Shown: positions 1 to 14,112, counted from the first letter of the stretch. The stretch is 64,000 nt of DNA from Schistocephalus solidus (GCA_017591395.1 WEDG01000296.1:134501-198500); one strand, 5' to 3'. Translations and numbers: made by a program. The notes: generated by a model not told the origin, from the letters alone.

Positions 1-3000
1 AAATATCGAAAAAAGTAAGAATCAGCTCAAACGCACATATAAATTATCAAGGAGATTAATATAAACCTTGGAACCATGCAGTCATGAACTTGTCCCGTTA
101 AACTTTAGACGTGTATCTATACGACATGCAAGATTAATGTTCAAGCACATCACCAGAAAGTGAAAAATTGTCCATCAGGTCGGCACCAACCGTCCGAACC
201 CAATCACCCAGAGGTAGGTGCGGTTTTTATTTGATATACAAAGACAACAAGCTTTACAAGTTGTTATTCTCTGCTGAGAAAGTCCAAAATGAGCCCGAAC
301 CCTCGTTACCATAGCTGACCGTAATTCTTCCGTAAAATTTCCTCAACATCAGGCTACGCGATTTCAATTCCGACAGTACGGTAAACGAAAATGCAATCAC
401 ACAAAACGAAGCTGTAATTTTAAATGCGAAGACTTCCAATGTCTTTGGACAGGCAACACCTTCTGTGGTGTTTGTTGCTTTTCTGAGAAGAAGTTGTCTC
501 ATTTTGGTTGGAGGAACCTATAAGCCGATTGCATACTGGCTCACACTTATTTAGAAACAACAAAACTCTGGGTGGCTGTCCGGCCTACGGCAGCATATAC
601 AAAACCTAGTCTCTGCATTTGGCTCAACCGAACAAAAGTTCAGACCAAAAAAACACATAAAGTACTGTAGGTTATAGGACGCGAATGGTTTTCAAATAAA
701 ATATCCTTCCAATAACTGCGGATAAATTTGTTTGAATAAATTTACATCCCATTGAATTTCATTACTCAAAATACAAAGATATTGCGGTTTAAAGTGTTCG
801 TAGATATTTTTCCAAAAGGGGCGAAATATTTCACGTTTCAGTGCTTAACGTAGTATTGTAATTAATTTCAACAGGTCTGCGAAAATTAGGTTACCTGTAA
901 GTAACGCAATTGGCTCAAATTCGATTTTTTTTCGCAGCAAATTATTTCATTCCCCACAAAAATAAGACTTCTAGAATATTCAACGTTGAAAAGTGCTATA
1001 AGTAAATAACGTTTTGTCTATTCCTTTTTATAAATGATAACTCTAAAGATTAATTGAAAAGTAATAAATTAAGATATTTCAGATTATAAGTATCAGATTT
1101 CTAAATGCTATTTCACGGGTGGAGTATTTTCCTTTTTTCCTCACAATCTAATTTTTTATTGGCCTAGGTAACAAATGAACAATAATTGACAGTATCACTC
1201 ACTGGAAATGGCTATTTAGGTGAAAAAAGTTGATGAAGACAATAATCAAAATTTGAAAGAAGGAGGCTTCGTGCCGCAATCTTCAATCCACTAGAATTAC
1301 TCATCAGTGTGCAAAAGAGTGCCGTATTTCCTTGGAAGGGGCTAGGAGATTAGTTTGGCAGTACAAAAATATTAATTCTGAAATGTCTACAAACATTCTT
1401 GTCATTAAAATAAATAAAAAAACAAACCAACAATCCCTCCGGAAATTTCGCGGTGAACGGGGACAAAGTTGTATACGTTACAAGTTGCGGTAATAAATTG
1501 ACCTTTCATGGTCTTTACAGTCTCATAATTATAAAAGTTTTTAAACCCGATAAGCACAACATTTTAAGAAGGCTTTTATTGTCACCAAATGAGTAAAATA
1601 AAATAGTTTCATTCATGTCTTCCAAAAATATCTTTAAATAAGGGAAGCGAAAATCAACGGGAAAAGCCAATACCATTTAAGTACAACTTCTTTACCGACT
1701 GTAGTTTTTGGAGACGGCCAAAAGGAAGCGTGTTAATAACCGGCATCTTGGGGTGACTGAAATATCTGCAGGTAATGCTGGAAGTTGATTAGTAAGTAAT
1801 CTTTGCGAGTGTGCAATGTGGCATGCAAATGGAGTTTGCAGGCATATTCTGTTTGCAGGACGACAATGGAGCTCAAGACTCGTGTGGTCGAAATTGTTAC
1901 CTACCAATCTATCGGGCATTTGAATGAACTGGTATTCAAACTTTAGCTTCGGCAGCATCTGACATTGTGAGTATCACTGACGGAAGGTGACACGTAGACC
2001 GGAACTGAAAGTTGTACTGCTCATTGGTGCTAATTGCAAATTTTTTTTCTAATTATTTTTTTGGCTTTATAATTCGTGACAATAAACAAGATGTATATCA
2101 GATAAAATCTTACAAATGCCGGAGAAAGAACGAGTAAATACTCTCTGATTGTCTTTAGTTAGTGCTTACGCAACCAGGAAGAACATTATGGTTGGAAAAG
2201 GCAGCACAATAGATTTCCTGACTCTTAAACACGATTCGGAAGCTGCACTTTTGATTCTCTCAAGTCTGTGACAAATATTGCTACTCGTCTTCTTCATATC
2301 AGATCGGCAAATTCACATTCCACTGAAAGAAAGGAGAAATTGGTCAGTTTATAGGAAACCTGGGTAAGAGTTGCGTGCAATAAATAGTTGAATATCATGC
2401 CTACAATTCCGATTTCTGGTTGGACAATCAGAGCATCGAACAGCTAGATTCAGTGAGCAAAGTGGCTTTAAAGTGGAGCCTAGTCATGAAGTAGTCATTA
2501 TAACAGCCGTGGGGAATACTATCTTATTTGCACAGCCCGTTTCCGTCAAACTTTCGGATGGCATCAAATGGAGCACGGTTTAATAATCTTCATTGCCATT
2601 GGCTCAGAGTGAAACTCGAAGTGATGACTCATAATGCTAGCGGTCATCAAACCCACAAACACCGGTTGGAAGGCAAAGACAGTGAAGGAAGGACAAAATC
2701 CGATCAGCTCACGGCTGACTAGTTTAGCAAGCCACTTGAAAAGTTGTTTGATTTTGTGCAGTTAACGCGATAAAAATGGAAAACATACCGAGCTCTCCAA
2801 AAAAGCTAGAAGTACGGTAAATCTCTTCCGGTGATCCATTTCTTCCTCTCACAAGTAACGATGCTGTTAGCATCTCCAAAGCCAGGGTTTCAGTACAATA
2901 CAAACGTTTCTGACCATATATATGCACTCATTTTTTCCGCAAATTGCGTCGTCATTGATGAAGCTCATGCCTAGAGGTGGGAAAAATTATTTGACTGCAG

Positions 3001-4050
3001 GTTGGAATAATTGAATAGTTAAAACGGGTAAAAGAAAGGCCTCCATCTGGTGAGCAACTACCAGTTAATGCAAGCATGCCCCTCGCGGCAGGACTCGTCG
3101 AGTTAGATGCTATGTAAATCTACACTGCAAAATAAAGCTTACTTTAAATTGCAAGTAGGGTGTTATGAATACAGTAATTTTAAAGAAGAGGACGGATGAA
3201 TTTTTGGACGACAAATGACAATAAAAGCGAACCACTATGGACTTATCATTTTACAAGCGAAAGAGATTGGAGAAAAATATAAATTTCCATAACTGAGAAT
3301 GTTTAGCTCTCAAATTGTGAAAATTTGGAGCAGTTGGATTTAAACCGAGAATGCCATCCAAGAGTGGGAAATTTTCCATGTGTAGACGAATCGAAACTTA
3401 CACGTTAACTCTTTAATGGCCACTCATTAAGCACGACTGACCTTGGAAAAACTTGGAGAAAGTAACTGACAACGTGAAATTAGAGACCAGAACTTCAACA
3501 GGAAACCAGATTGTAGCGACAACCTTCAAATGACTCCAACGAGGTTCCATTGAACATTTTTGTGGAACCATATCGGTGCATGGAAGACAGGTACAGAGTT
3601 CACGTATATGGGTTGGTGTGAAATTTTTCTGCGCAATACTTCAATTAATGGGGGCATGCAATAAAAAATTATTTTCCTATCCGTCAGCACTCGAGATGAT
3701 CATCCTTAATTAGATCCATTCCAATACTCCAGATTGAATGCCGAATTTAGACCGAATTGTAACAGTAAGTATTAACTGAGAGGCCGGAACCGTTTACTGG
3801 ATTGTTATTGTTATTATTATTCTGGTACCTTGGTCCCGAATTCAACACTACATGAGGAATTATTGTAATCATAGAGGCCCTGCTTGCAAAGTCCTTAATA
3901 AAAATCTTTCAAAATGCGGTTCTCAGTCGCTGGGCCAGGTCAACTAGCATTTGAGCTCGTTGGTACTGCATTGTTTTCCTATACTTTTTGACCAATCTCA
4001 ATCTAGATACCATGGGACAAATGTCGTTAGGTAATTGGCGTAATATGATT
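1..4050. other. AT-rich sequence, no gene recognised
   Basis: AT-rich sequence with only short open frames and no recognisable protein motif, tRNA or repeat shared with the rest of the window. It could be upstream intergenic DNA or a 5' intron of the Ig-protein gene that starts near 6.7 kb; I cannot tell which. Confidence 0.5.
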
Positions 4051-4054
4051 TTAC

Positions 4055-4345
4055 TTTACGACGACAGGTGGATCATTGATACTGACGATGTTCACGGTGT
4101 GCTCCGAAGCCGAGTAGCAACAAGGACAGTGACAAGTTTTCAGTAGTAGTAAACTTACACCGCATACACCACACTCTGTCTCTCTCTTCCCCTGCCCACC
4201 TGGGTCCGTTGTCATGACAGAGTACAGAAGCTCGTAGACGGGATCAGTTGAAAGTGGATGGTGCGGCATGATCCAGCACCTTGGCGTACCACCACCCCAT
4301 GTAAGTGTCCTTCATAATGGGGTGCATACCTAGCAATGCCTGCCA
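4055..4345 (-). repeat. Dispersed repeat family B, degenerate copy
   Basis: On the minus strand this carries the outline of a repeat seen better at 13.66-14.11 and 21.46-21.88 kb: a Gly-rich coding-like stretch (tCATGACa followed by a CT/CC-rich block on the + strand) and the block that follows it. It is heavily diverged, so the boundaries are approximate. The 1.4 kb that follow (4350-5750) show nothing recognisable. Confidence 0.4.
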
Positions 4346-5754
4346 TGGCACTGTGTTCTTTCAGCGCGTCTACCATGTGATTTTAATGTAGGTTCACTCT
4401 TTTTCCACACCTCCAATAAGAATGTCCGATTTTGTTGTTTGCCTTGGCTCTGCTGATCGGAGAAATGGTAGGATTTAAGACAATTGAGGCACGGCCATGG
4501 AACTTTGCTTAACCCAGCCTTGCACACGTCGTTCACTTGTCCGCGCTTCCATAATGGAGAGTTTGACAAAAAGTTAAAAAGTCACTTACACCTAATAGAT
4601 GCGACGGCAGAGTTAGGACCTGCTTAAGCATGAAAACCATCCTATGACTCCTGACTAAAAGATCTCCTGAAATGATAAAAACTACCATATAAGGGGTTAC
4701 GTTGGGAGATTCATTGCTTGAACTCTGTGTTAAAAAGATTATTTCAAGATAAGGCATCTGAATTTAACGGTTGGCAAGAATATGTCGTGATTCGAGATCA
4801 AATGAGCTGAACCCGATCACATTGCCAATTTTCTGATAGTAATGATCAGAATACGGGTAAATAGTACGATGATTAAAAAATAAACTTTGCATTCTTCTAC
4901 CACAGACATTTATTTCCTGCAGAAAAGTGTTGGAATTATTTTAAATGAACGTGAAATTAAAGTTCTGAAATTACAACTGAAATTTTGCATGAAATTATAC
5001 CCAGGGGCTTCCGAAACGTGTCCGAGTGTGACTTGAAGACCAATGAGTCCTATGCAAATTAATTGAGATATACGCGCCTTTATTTGTCGTCAGCAAGGTT
5101 CAGAAAAATGTATTATATCTTTTAACACAAGAATAAAAATCTAGGAATATGTTCATTTAGCAAGCAAAAAGCTTACGAGATGGTTATCAAAGACCATATA
5201 TTAATGATAATACTAAATAATAATTACTTCTCCAAGTTGAGTTAAACACTTGATAACTCCAAAACCATGAGGAACATTAATTAAATCCCATGTTCCACAT
5301 TTCCAGGTTTCAAAAGCTTTGGTATCCTCGTTGGCTCTAGGTCAACAGCAAAGTCAAACAATTTTTCCAAGACTCATTTTAGGTCCAAGAGAAAAACTCC
5401 TTGAAATTTCGGTCTTGAGGTTTCCGTAAGCCATGGACAGATCTAGAGACCGTGGTCACATAACTACTGAAGTGTTCAATCAAGAAGTTAAATATGGTTT
5501 CCATAGAAGGTTCTGGAACGTTAACTAAGGCCATAAGTTAATCATTATTTGACCATTTTGGAAAATGGAGACGTATGACAATGTAGCGAAAGGAAAACCA
5601 ACCTTTGTTGGGCAAGTGCTAGTAGTGACGACAAAAAATGCAATTATTCGCCTACAGGGATTCCGAGCTTTTCATAAATATATTATATTGACAAATCGGT
5701 CACTACGAAGCCGAATTCAGCACGAAATACTACTTGAACGCTGAATAGTAGTTT

Positions 5755-6480
5755 GACCACCAGTGTTGACGGGGACCACCATCATCCCTACCTGTGCCCA
5801 TATCGGTTCATTGTGACTGACAACGGAGGAGCACCTAACGTATTACCTCTTCACGTACCCAGCAAATAATGAAACGGAGGCAAAAAGACCGACAAAGACC
5901 TTAGAAACAGTGGTTTGTTCGACTTCTACGCGTACCACGCACGTGTTACCCCATACAGCAGCAAAAGCCAGAACTAAAAAGACAGTTACCGGATATTTTC
6001 TAGGAGAACGTTATCGAAAAGGCCACATGAAGACGGAGTCATTATGCAGCCTGGGCTTCAGTCTCATCCCGTCGGGGGCACCATTCCAAGCAACAAAGTT
6101 TGGCCCGTCGGAGTATTTGTCAAGCCTCTCAGGTCGTTTTAAGCGAGAAAACTGCGTTGGTTCTACTGTGTCTTGGTGCTGCCAGCTCACCTGCTCCATT
6201 GAAAGTTTTGCGTTAATCCGGCTGAAGAGGATGAGAATGGATGCAGTAGCTGCGATGGGTTTATAAGCGCAGAATACAGGTGCCGATCTGCCAACTACAT
6301 ACTATGCTATGACTCTAAAAAACCTTCGCGTTTTGCATGCATATTCCAATTCATTTCCGCTACTCTTCAGGGTGAAATCAAATCGCCAAGGGAAGTAAAA
6401 CTTTGAGAGAGTACAAACGGTCCAAATAAAACATCAGATATTACAAGAAACTTAAACGAATGCACGAAAAGAGTGCCTTA
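5755..6480. repeat. Probable diverged dispersed repeat
   Basis: More GC-rich than its surroundings. It contains the short block TCTACGCGTACCAC near 5921, which recurs near 57592 and, in variant form, in the fold-back element at 48.8-49.4 kb. An open frame of 118 codons here has no recognisable protein content and I do not call it a gene. Confidence 0.3.
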
Positions 6481-6714
6481 GCATGCAGGGAAGGTATATT
6501 AGCCTCCCTCACTCAGCGAGCCTTTATTAACTGGGCTTCGAACCCAGGATCTTGGGTCTAAATTTTGTTCCAAAGTGCAATGGGACGAGCACGTCTGGTA
6601 GCCTGATCTATGCACGCTCTTGCCTCGATACCCCAAAACGAATGTTTGAAGCATGCTCCCAGAACTTTCTTCGCTATCAGCTTCGGACAACCTTGTGTCT
6701 TTCAGGATCTCTAA

Positions 6715-7794
6715 ATGCAGCAACCTCAGGTCTATCAAACCCCGCCGCAAACTATCTACTTTGGCGACGGCCAACCTAACGCAGGAACTACCACCAGCAC
6801 CCAAATCATACTCGGTGCTGGACCCAAGCAAGCAACGGGGGGCACGCCACAAGTCTCCAGTGGTCAGGTCTTCTATACACCCTCTCAACCTCAGCAAATG
6901 ACCGGTCAACAGGTCTACTTCGCTCAGCCTGGCACGACTGCAGTGGGAGGGCCAGCACAGTTCCAGCCGATGCCCTCAAACGCGCCTCAAATTTACACTA
7001 TCGGCACGTCTGTTCAGCAGCAGCAGCTACAATACCCGCAGTCACAGACGGTACCACAACAACAAGTCTTTTCGCCGGGCGCAGCTGGGATAGCCCAGCG
7101 GCCTCAGGTCTACGCACAGATGGCGACGCCGGTGTCACAGGGGCAACCGTTCTACTTGCAGGCGGGTCAACAGCAGCCTCAACAGACCACCTTCTACCAG
7201 GTGGGAGGCGCGGTTCCGCAAGCAGTGCAGTCGACGCGCCAAGTGATATATGCCGGTGCCCAGCAGCAGCAGCAACCGTCTCCGGCTCCGCAGCACAGCC
7301 AACCAGCTCCCGCCTCACCCGCGTCAATGGGCTCCGTTCAGGTGGTTCGACTGCAACAGCCCCAGCAACAAGTGCAATACGCTGCCCAGCCCGCCTACGC
7401 TAATCAGGCACAGCCGGTCGCCTATCAGAACCAGCAGTATCAAAAGCCGCAGTACCCGCAACAACAGCAGCCCTATCAGCAACAGCCAATGAGCGTTGGA
7501 GGACAAGGCGTGCAGGCGCAGCAGGCCACGCAGGTCGTTTATGCGCAGCCGCGCGCCCAACAGCAGCCAACCGGGGTGGGCAATGCAGTGATTGTCCCAC
7601 AGGCCCAACAACAGCAGCGAGTGATTCAACAGCAGCAGCAGCCGCAGCAGCAGCAACCGACCTATTACGCACAGCCGGCTGGAAGCACGCAAGCGCGAGT
7701 TAACATTCAGGCCAGACCTGCACAGCCACCGCAAGTCCAACGAAACCAGCGTTCGGACGGAGCCACCTACGGACCACCCAAAGTTCGTGAACTG
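6715..7794 (+). CDS. Ig-protein exon 1: Gln/Tyr/Pro-rich low-complexity head
   Basis: Encodes residues 1-360, rich in Gln, Pro, Tyr, Ala and Val, with no folded domain. A loose motif [VI]-[FY]-[YA]-x-Q recurs about every 20-40 residues (QVYQTPPQ, QVFYTPSQ, QVYFAQPG, QVYAQMA, QVIYAGAQ, QVVYAQPR, TYYAQPAG), spaced by poly-Gln. A good acceptor (TTGTGTCTTTCAG, ending 6705) lies just upstream. From it, an in-frame TAA at 6712-6714 directly precedes ATG 6715, which favours that ATG as the initiator in a second exon. The alternative acceptor ending at 6720 (AATGCAG) would make this an internal exon fed from further upstream. The donor is CTG|GTAAGA at 7794/7795, phase 0, matching the acceptor at 20361. 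This composition resembles a prion-like, phase-separating head. Confidence 0.8.
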
Positions 7795-10700
7795 GTAAGA
7801 CCAGTGTGTATAGGCCTGTATCTGGCTTGCATGCCAATGCATTTAGCATTTGTTTCATGTTTATTTTAACATCACATTAGAACTCCTGCTACCGCAGTCC
7901 CTTAGCATGCTCAGAAATGATGAAAGACTGGTCTCAACTAGTTATGTATGCCTCCAAAATACAAGAATTATTTAAATGAGCTTGAGATACGAAATGCCAT
8001 TGCAGATAATTCTTAATAGACTCATGTAGAATGGCGAGCTTTTTATCGATTGAAAATGTTTCCGCCCAAAATAGCAAAATAACACCTGGAAAAATGAAAA
8101 TATTCATTAACTGTAGGGGTTTTCCTTTGATTTTAAATTCGGACATTAAAGCAAAATATTTTTTATGTTACGTATTGGTGGTGTTCGTCCACTCACCTGC
8201 ATTGAAGAAAAACAATGCCTTCTTAGATTTAACATGCAAATTAAATACTTTAGGATACAAAGTCTTCTGTCATGTCAAGTATGGCGTTGGCTGTACGAAA
8301 GTGTGATTAAACTAATTCCCCTAAATCACTTATGAACACAGAAAGACTGTTCCACGCAGCTTCGAAACCTTTGGAATTACACTCTTTATTTCTAAATAAA
8401 CAAAATACGTCATCCTTGCATTAAAGATGTGAGGTTCAAAAACATGAGCAGGAAACCAGGATAATTTTTGCTTGCATTTTAAGCAAATATTATAAAATGC
8501 GCACGAGCAGGAATGGTTAAGGGGAGCGACAAACTGTGAAACGGTCATTTTTCCAAAGTCTGATCTACACGGAAGGGTTCAAAACTTTTGAAAGAGAATC
8601 GGACAAGTACTATAGATATATATGCCTAAGGCATCGTATCGACTGAACACATTTCCTCTTAAATAAATTTAATTATCATTTATGCCTATCATTTTTTTGC
8701 TATTTGTTTTCATATTGAGGGAACAGGCTCTGATTGGCTGTTAAAGTATTCGATTTGACACTTTGAGCTTTGCAGCACAGCGTATGAATAAGTTTATTTC
8801 AATTTAATAGTTCCCGTAGCACATACTTAATTAGACGTGCTATCTCATGAAATGTTAAGCGAAACTAGGAAATGTGTGTTCAATTGGAAAAGAGTACTTA
8901 AGTAGGATTAGAATAATAATAATAATAATTACACAGCTTAATCTCAAGATAGTTCATTAACTTCAGGATGCCGGCTTATGAGTAAACTTCTTACCGGTGG
9001 ACGGCAAGTATTCGAAAAATGATTTTTAATGAAATATGAAGTTTTTGCTTAATTTTAAATGTCCTTATAACTTTAAATATTTTTTATTGAAAAAATGCAT
9101 AAAAATATCATTTTTTGCTCATTTGGTAGGAGCGTTTGCCTTCTTCAACTTGAAGAGATGCTTTGCGGTTTTAAAAATCTTAAAAGTTCCTGAATAATCT
9201 TGAGCTTAACCTACCGTTGTACCTGCATTCAGGATTTCAAAACTGAAAACATTTTATTTTCCTAAGCGGAGGCGAATATCAGAGTTCCTAGTTCTTGACT
9301 CAAAAACCGTCTCACGATCAATCGGATCGTACGTTCATTTTATTTGTGTATATTCCGTTTAAGAAAAACCTGAAAGGTATGTATGTGCTTTTTACGAAGA
9401 GGTATTACAGAACTCATAACGTTTTGCAGTGAATAAGGACCATATAGTTTACATCACAAGAAGCGTTAATAAAGGGACACGAAGGGTATGAGAAATTCTC
9501 CTAATTAAAGACTTTTAAAAGGGATAAAAAAGATGCAATTTGCCAAATAGAAACAGAAAAAAATGCTTTGATGTATGTTTTCCAGAAAATGTATTTTTAT
9601 TTATAAGGGCATTAAGAATGAAGGGAAAAAATTCTGCTACTGAAGGAGTCAATTTTTACATTGCAGTTTTTGGATGCGGCCGCAAAGAAGCTTATTCTAA
9701 AGCCGATATTTAATGGAACAACCCTTATTAAGCAAATTTTTTAAATTGGGAAACAAATATTTCGGAATTTCGGTTAATATTTTGTATATTGTAAACTAAA
9801 AGCGACTTTCTACAAAATTGGTAGAAGACTGTAAAATCTACGCATGCCTCCTTTAAAAATGCTGTAAAATGTGTACGAGGAGGTAAAAGGAATATAAAGA
9901 AGCCGGGATGATTTATGCTTTATTGCATAATGAGAGTGGGAGGCATTAATGTAGATTTTGTGATTATCAAACAAACTTTATCCTCGAAATAATGTATTTA
10001 TCACACAGAAGGTTTTGTCATTGCCTGCCTTCATAATTTGAGAGCAGATTTTCGGCGCATGTGGGCAAACTGTAACTTTAGAATTTTATTTGATATTCTG
10101 CGATTCATAACAAACTACCTGAGTGATTTATTCATTCAACTTTCACGAGTGGTTCACTAGGGGTCATTATTTTCTTATTTATACAGTCAAAATTAGCTTA
10201 CTTACTGCTGGATAGGTCTGTTGTTAGGCCAGAATACCAGAGAACATTAAGCGATCTCCACACATACTACAGGTCAAAAGGTAAGCCGGATAATTCCACT
10301 GTCGTGTGACCGGTTCCAGTTGGAGAACGCTAAAAGCCCAGGAGGCAATTGTTTGCGTTAAACTGACAACCGCCATCTGTGCCATCCGAGGAAAACAGTA
10401 TGATGAGTTCAAATACAACAGGACTCGCCGCCAGTAAAAAAGAGTTTCTGCGTCAAGTACCTTATTGGGGTAAAGATAGCCAATAGCCGTCGTCGACCTT
10501 ATCAGAACTGCGTATTGGCGCTAAATCAGCAATGACCCTATTGTGACATATTTACATTACTTTCCAATTTAGTTTGCACGTTCCGCAAAGAATTACACCG
10601 TTAGCTCTGTGAAGAATATGTCGAAAAGGGACTTTTGTTGAATGTCCTCTATCTGTCCACGGAGCTGTACTTAAATCTTCCTGAATGACTAACTTTCATC

Positions 10701-13437
10701 GACTCATATATTTGTACTTCAGGCTCACAAACTAATGTATGCGTTTGTATTAATTGAATGGTTGCTAAAAAAAACAAGCATAGCTCGTGGTCTATCTTTT
10801 TTTTATGGGCAATCTATCCTGGAAATACTTCATAGGTTAGGTGAAAAGAAATCTTAAGTTTTATATACCTTAAAAGCAAATTAACTTTACGAGTTATAAT
10901 GAAGTTATCAAAAAAGAAGTTTGCCTGTGCGCTCATTAGGTGGGAGATGTTTGTAATTTTTGGAAATGAGATGATTTGTCAGATGAAATCACATAACGGA
11001 ATTTGCTCGTGAAAACTTTAGTGAAGAATGCAAAACGTTTTTGTATTTCTTTCCACCCAAAGATTTAACGAGGCACGAGAAATCAAGGACGAACAGTTTG
11101 CATTGAACGATGGAGTTTATAAAATGACTAAAATTTTCTATTCTTGCCAGGGGCAATAGAACTGTATAGTTAGAATTTCTTAATTCAACTTTCAGTTACT
11201 AAATAAATTTTATCAAGGTATTATATAAAAGGACAAAGCTTGTGCTAAAATAGCTTATTTTAAACTTCATGGAAAACAAAACAAACTAAAACTACTTCTC
11301 TTCATTGATCTGATCCAATTTGTAAATAAACTTAGCGGCCACGGAAGCGAAGGAAAAACTTAACTACAGCTAACACTCTCCATACCTGAGTTTCTAGGTT
11401 CCACCGAGAACTGTAATATTAGTATGATGCATTGAACTAAAGGTAGCGAAGTGATCATATTCAAAAGCAATATCTACCCCAGAAAGCACGGGGATGAGTT
11501 GGGATTTGTGAACATCTAAAATTCACATGAAACTCGCGCAAGTAGGCTGCTGGGCGGTGGTTAGTGGCACCAAAAATTGATTATAAAATCTTCAGATAAC
11601 AGAAAAACCAACTCAGCGTAGTACTTGCATGGTTTGCACGCTTCGGAACCTCAGTAGGCGAGTTCTTAAGGGATATCACCCTCAGAATGGTTTAACTCAT
11701 CACCCACGTAATTAAACATAAGACATTAAACATAAGTGACCTGTCCCAAATAACTTCTCTCGCCCTGATCAGTGATCTTTGCCAAAAAAATCCCAGTAAA
11801 ATTTATATAATCCAAGGGCAACATCTGACCATTTTATCTGATGAACGGAGATCAGCCGAAAACCTAAGCTAAATCTCAATGGATCTGGCATTGTTGTTGC
11901 AGAAGAATGGTCGACAAATCGGGGCCAAGTGTTTTGTCTTGGGCAACACCTCGTCATTATCAGGAAGAGCTGTTTGGTGTCCGACGGTGAGGCGCTTACA
12001 GGCATTGTTAACTTTTTTTACAAAACTTTTGCATGCTCCATCATGGCAGCAGCACAGGTACTGGCTAAAAGCCCAGACATATGTGTTTCATGCACCTTTG
12101 TACCGCTGTGTGAGGCAGCTAGGGAGGGTTCGGCTCATTAGTGGGTCTCCCCAAGCTTCCTCGTGTGCTTTCTGGTAGATACTATGGTTTGGGACTTTTT
12201 AATTTCGCAAAAAATTACTAGACCGACTTTGAGTAACGCAGTCAAAATTAAGTTCTTTGCGTTCAGGCCGAAAGAATGTACAAATAATTGCGCCGAAATT
12301 CATCAGCTACAGTGGAATAACCGCGTAATATTCACGAAATTCCAACAGGCAACCAGTAATTTGTGTGATTTATTATAGTGACAGCTTAGGCACACATGAT
12401 TTGCTATTTTTTCCTTTTGGCATGGGCGGCTGTGAAGCCTTCGGCTAATCTGTTGGTCTCTCCAGCATTCCCCATATGCTTTGTGGTAGATATCCCAGCT
12501 TCGCAAGTTCATTTAAAGTATTCATAGGATCTGTTTGACCGAAGCTAAAAAATGTTTAACATAAATAATATGCTTCAAGTAAGTGAGGAAATTTTAAAAA
12601 AATTTAAAAATTTCCAAACGGAGACCGGTGAAAGTTGTCGAGGAAAAAAGAAATGTGACGCCAACATTTCTGGTAAATCGATAGCCGGAAAACTTTCCAG
12701 CAACTTGGGACTGGACGTTTAGAAATCCTGTCCCCGTTAGCGAACGGGACGTTCATTGGGGAAAGAAAGCTGTGGATATTTTAAACAAGCGCCAGACCAA
12801 GGGCCCAGATGCGGAGAAGAACCGTGTAATTGGCCAGCCCAAATATCCGCACCTTCGCCGAACGCTCATCTGCCTACACTGCGCGTAGTGCATTGCTAGG
12901 TACCAGTCGTAACGTCATAAATAGCAATAAAACCATGTTTATTGCGATACCAGACCCCTCTACCCACGAAGAACATCGGCTTCCTGCAATCAAGGCCTGG
13001 TTTGCGTGATTTTGGGCTGTGTGACGAAGGTTCAAACAGCCGTTTCTGGTTCGGGCGCACTTCTTCCTACCTTTTATTATTGAGATGCGACATGAAAGAG
13101 GAATGCTTCAGGGAAAATTTATTTGGCATCCGGCTGCAATGTGAACTCCGTTCACAGATGACGTATTTGAAAATGGAGACCTATTTAACACCTCGACAAC
13201 AAGGGCTCCGAAATCCCGCAGTTGTTAATTATTCAACTCAAAAAATCAGCCAGAACGCAGCATTCGCAAATGCAAAATTAAAGATATCTCATAGGAGAAT
13301 GCGAAATTTGGGAGGCAGGAAAGCAGGAGACTGGTTTGGCACATACCGGGGTTTGGATTACTTTTATGGCTCTCCCTAAAAAGGATATAAGCTGGGAAAC
13401 CACCCGCAATACCGCAAGCTTGGCAAAAACTTTGAAG

Positions 13438-13560
13438 GAAATTAGGGTTAGGTTTGAGGGTAGGGTAATCGTTAATTATACGGTTAAATTTAAGGTTTAT
13501 GGTAGGGTTGGCGTTAGGATTAGAGCTATGGTTTAAGTTTGTGTTAAGTCTAGTGTTGGA
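13438..13560 (+). repeat. Degenerate TTAGGG-like interstitial tract
   Basis: About 120 bp of imperfect hexamer-like repeats (ATTAGGGTTAGG, GGTAGGG, GTTAGGATTAG and similar) in the TTAGGG orientation. TTAGGG is the flatworm telomere unit. The tract is strongly degenerate and lies inside the muscle-gene intron. Confidence 0.6.
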
Positions 13561-13654
13561 TCCCACTTCCGCATGAGACAACTGACCCGCTTGGACGGTC
13601 GTCTGATCTTGGGGGTAGGGGAGAGAGTGAGGTCGACAGCTCAGCGTATTTTCC

Positions 13655-14112
13655 TCACTATAAACAATCTGACGCGCTTGAAACTATCACGGTGCGCTAA
13701 AAGCCGTGGCTTGGAAGGTTGCCAACTGACGGGATAACTCGAACCACGTGGTCAGTCCAATGTGTGATTTGCGTGGAGTGGCTGACTGGCGGACTGAGAG
13801 TCAGGCTGTAATGGCTCCTTCTTAATGTGGCCTTTATGGCACTTCCACTCCGTGGGATCCGAGCCAGGGGTGGTGGTACGCCGAGGGGGCGGCTCCGGTC
13901 GCGCCAGCCACCTACGCCCTCTCCCGCCTCTGGCCTTATTGACTCTGTCATGACACCGGGCTCAGGTGGGGGAGGAGGAGAGAGTGCAGTAGCTGCAGTG
14001 CAAGCCCACAATCACTTTAAACTAAATCACGCGCAAGTCACCGTCCCTGCATCACCCTTCTGTGGAGCACACGGAGGACATCGTCGGACTGCGACGGTCG
14101 AACTGTCTTTGG
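13655..14112 (+). repeat. Dispersed repeat family B, long copy
   Basis: Closely matches 21455-21885 over more than 400 bp, starting at AAACAATCTGACGCGCTTG and ending near GACGGTCGAACTGTC. Its 3' half keeps an open frame with a Gly-rich then HFKLNHA-containing peptide (MTPGSGGGGGESAVAA...), shared with the copies at 21.6, 26.6 and 58.4 kb. No known transposase, RT or nuclease motif is visible, so the class of element is unknown. Confidence 0.75.

Noticed and set aside
7250..7842. Long open frames on both strands opposite or overlapping the Q-rich exon
   Set aside because: Shadows of the CAG/CAA-rich coding sequence in other frames (poly-Ala, poly-Leu).
11837..11870. CTGATGA followed by CGAAAA near 11.84 kb, a hammerhead-like core
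   Set aside because: No pairing stem I or III, and stem II does not close next to the core; chance occurrence.
12942..13379. 145-codon open frame on the plus strand
   Set aside because: No recognisable motif, no splice context in phase with the Ig gene, and it runs into repeat-derived sequence.
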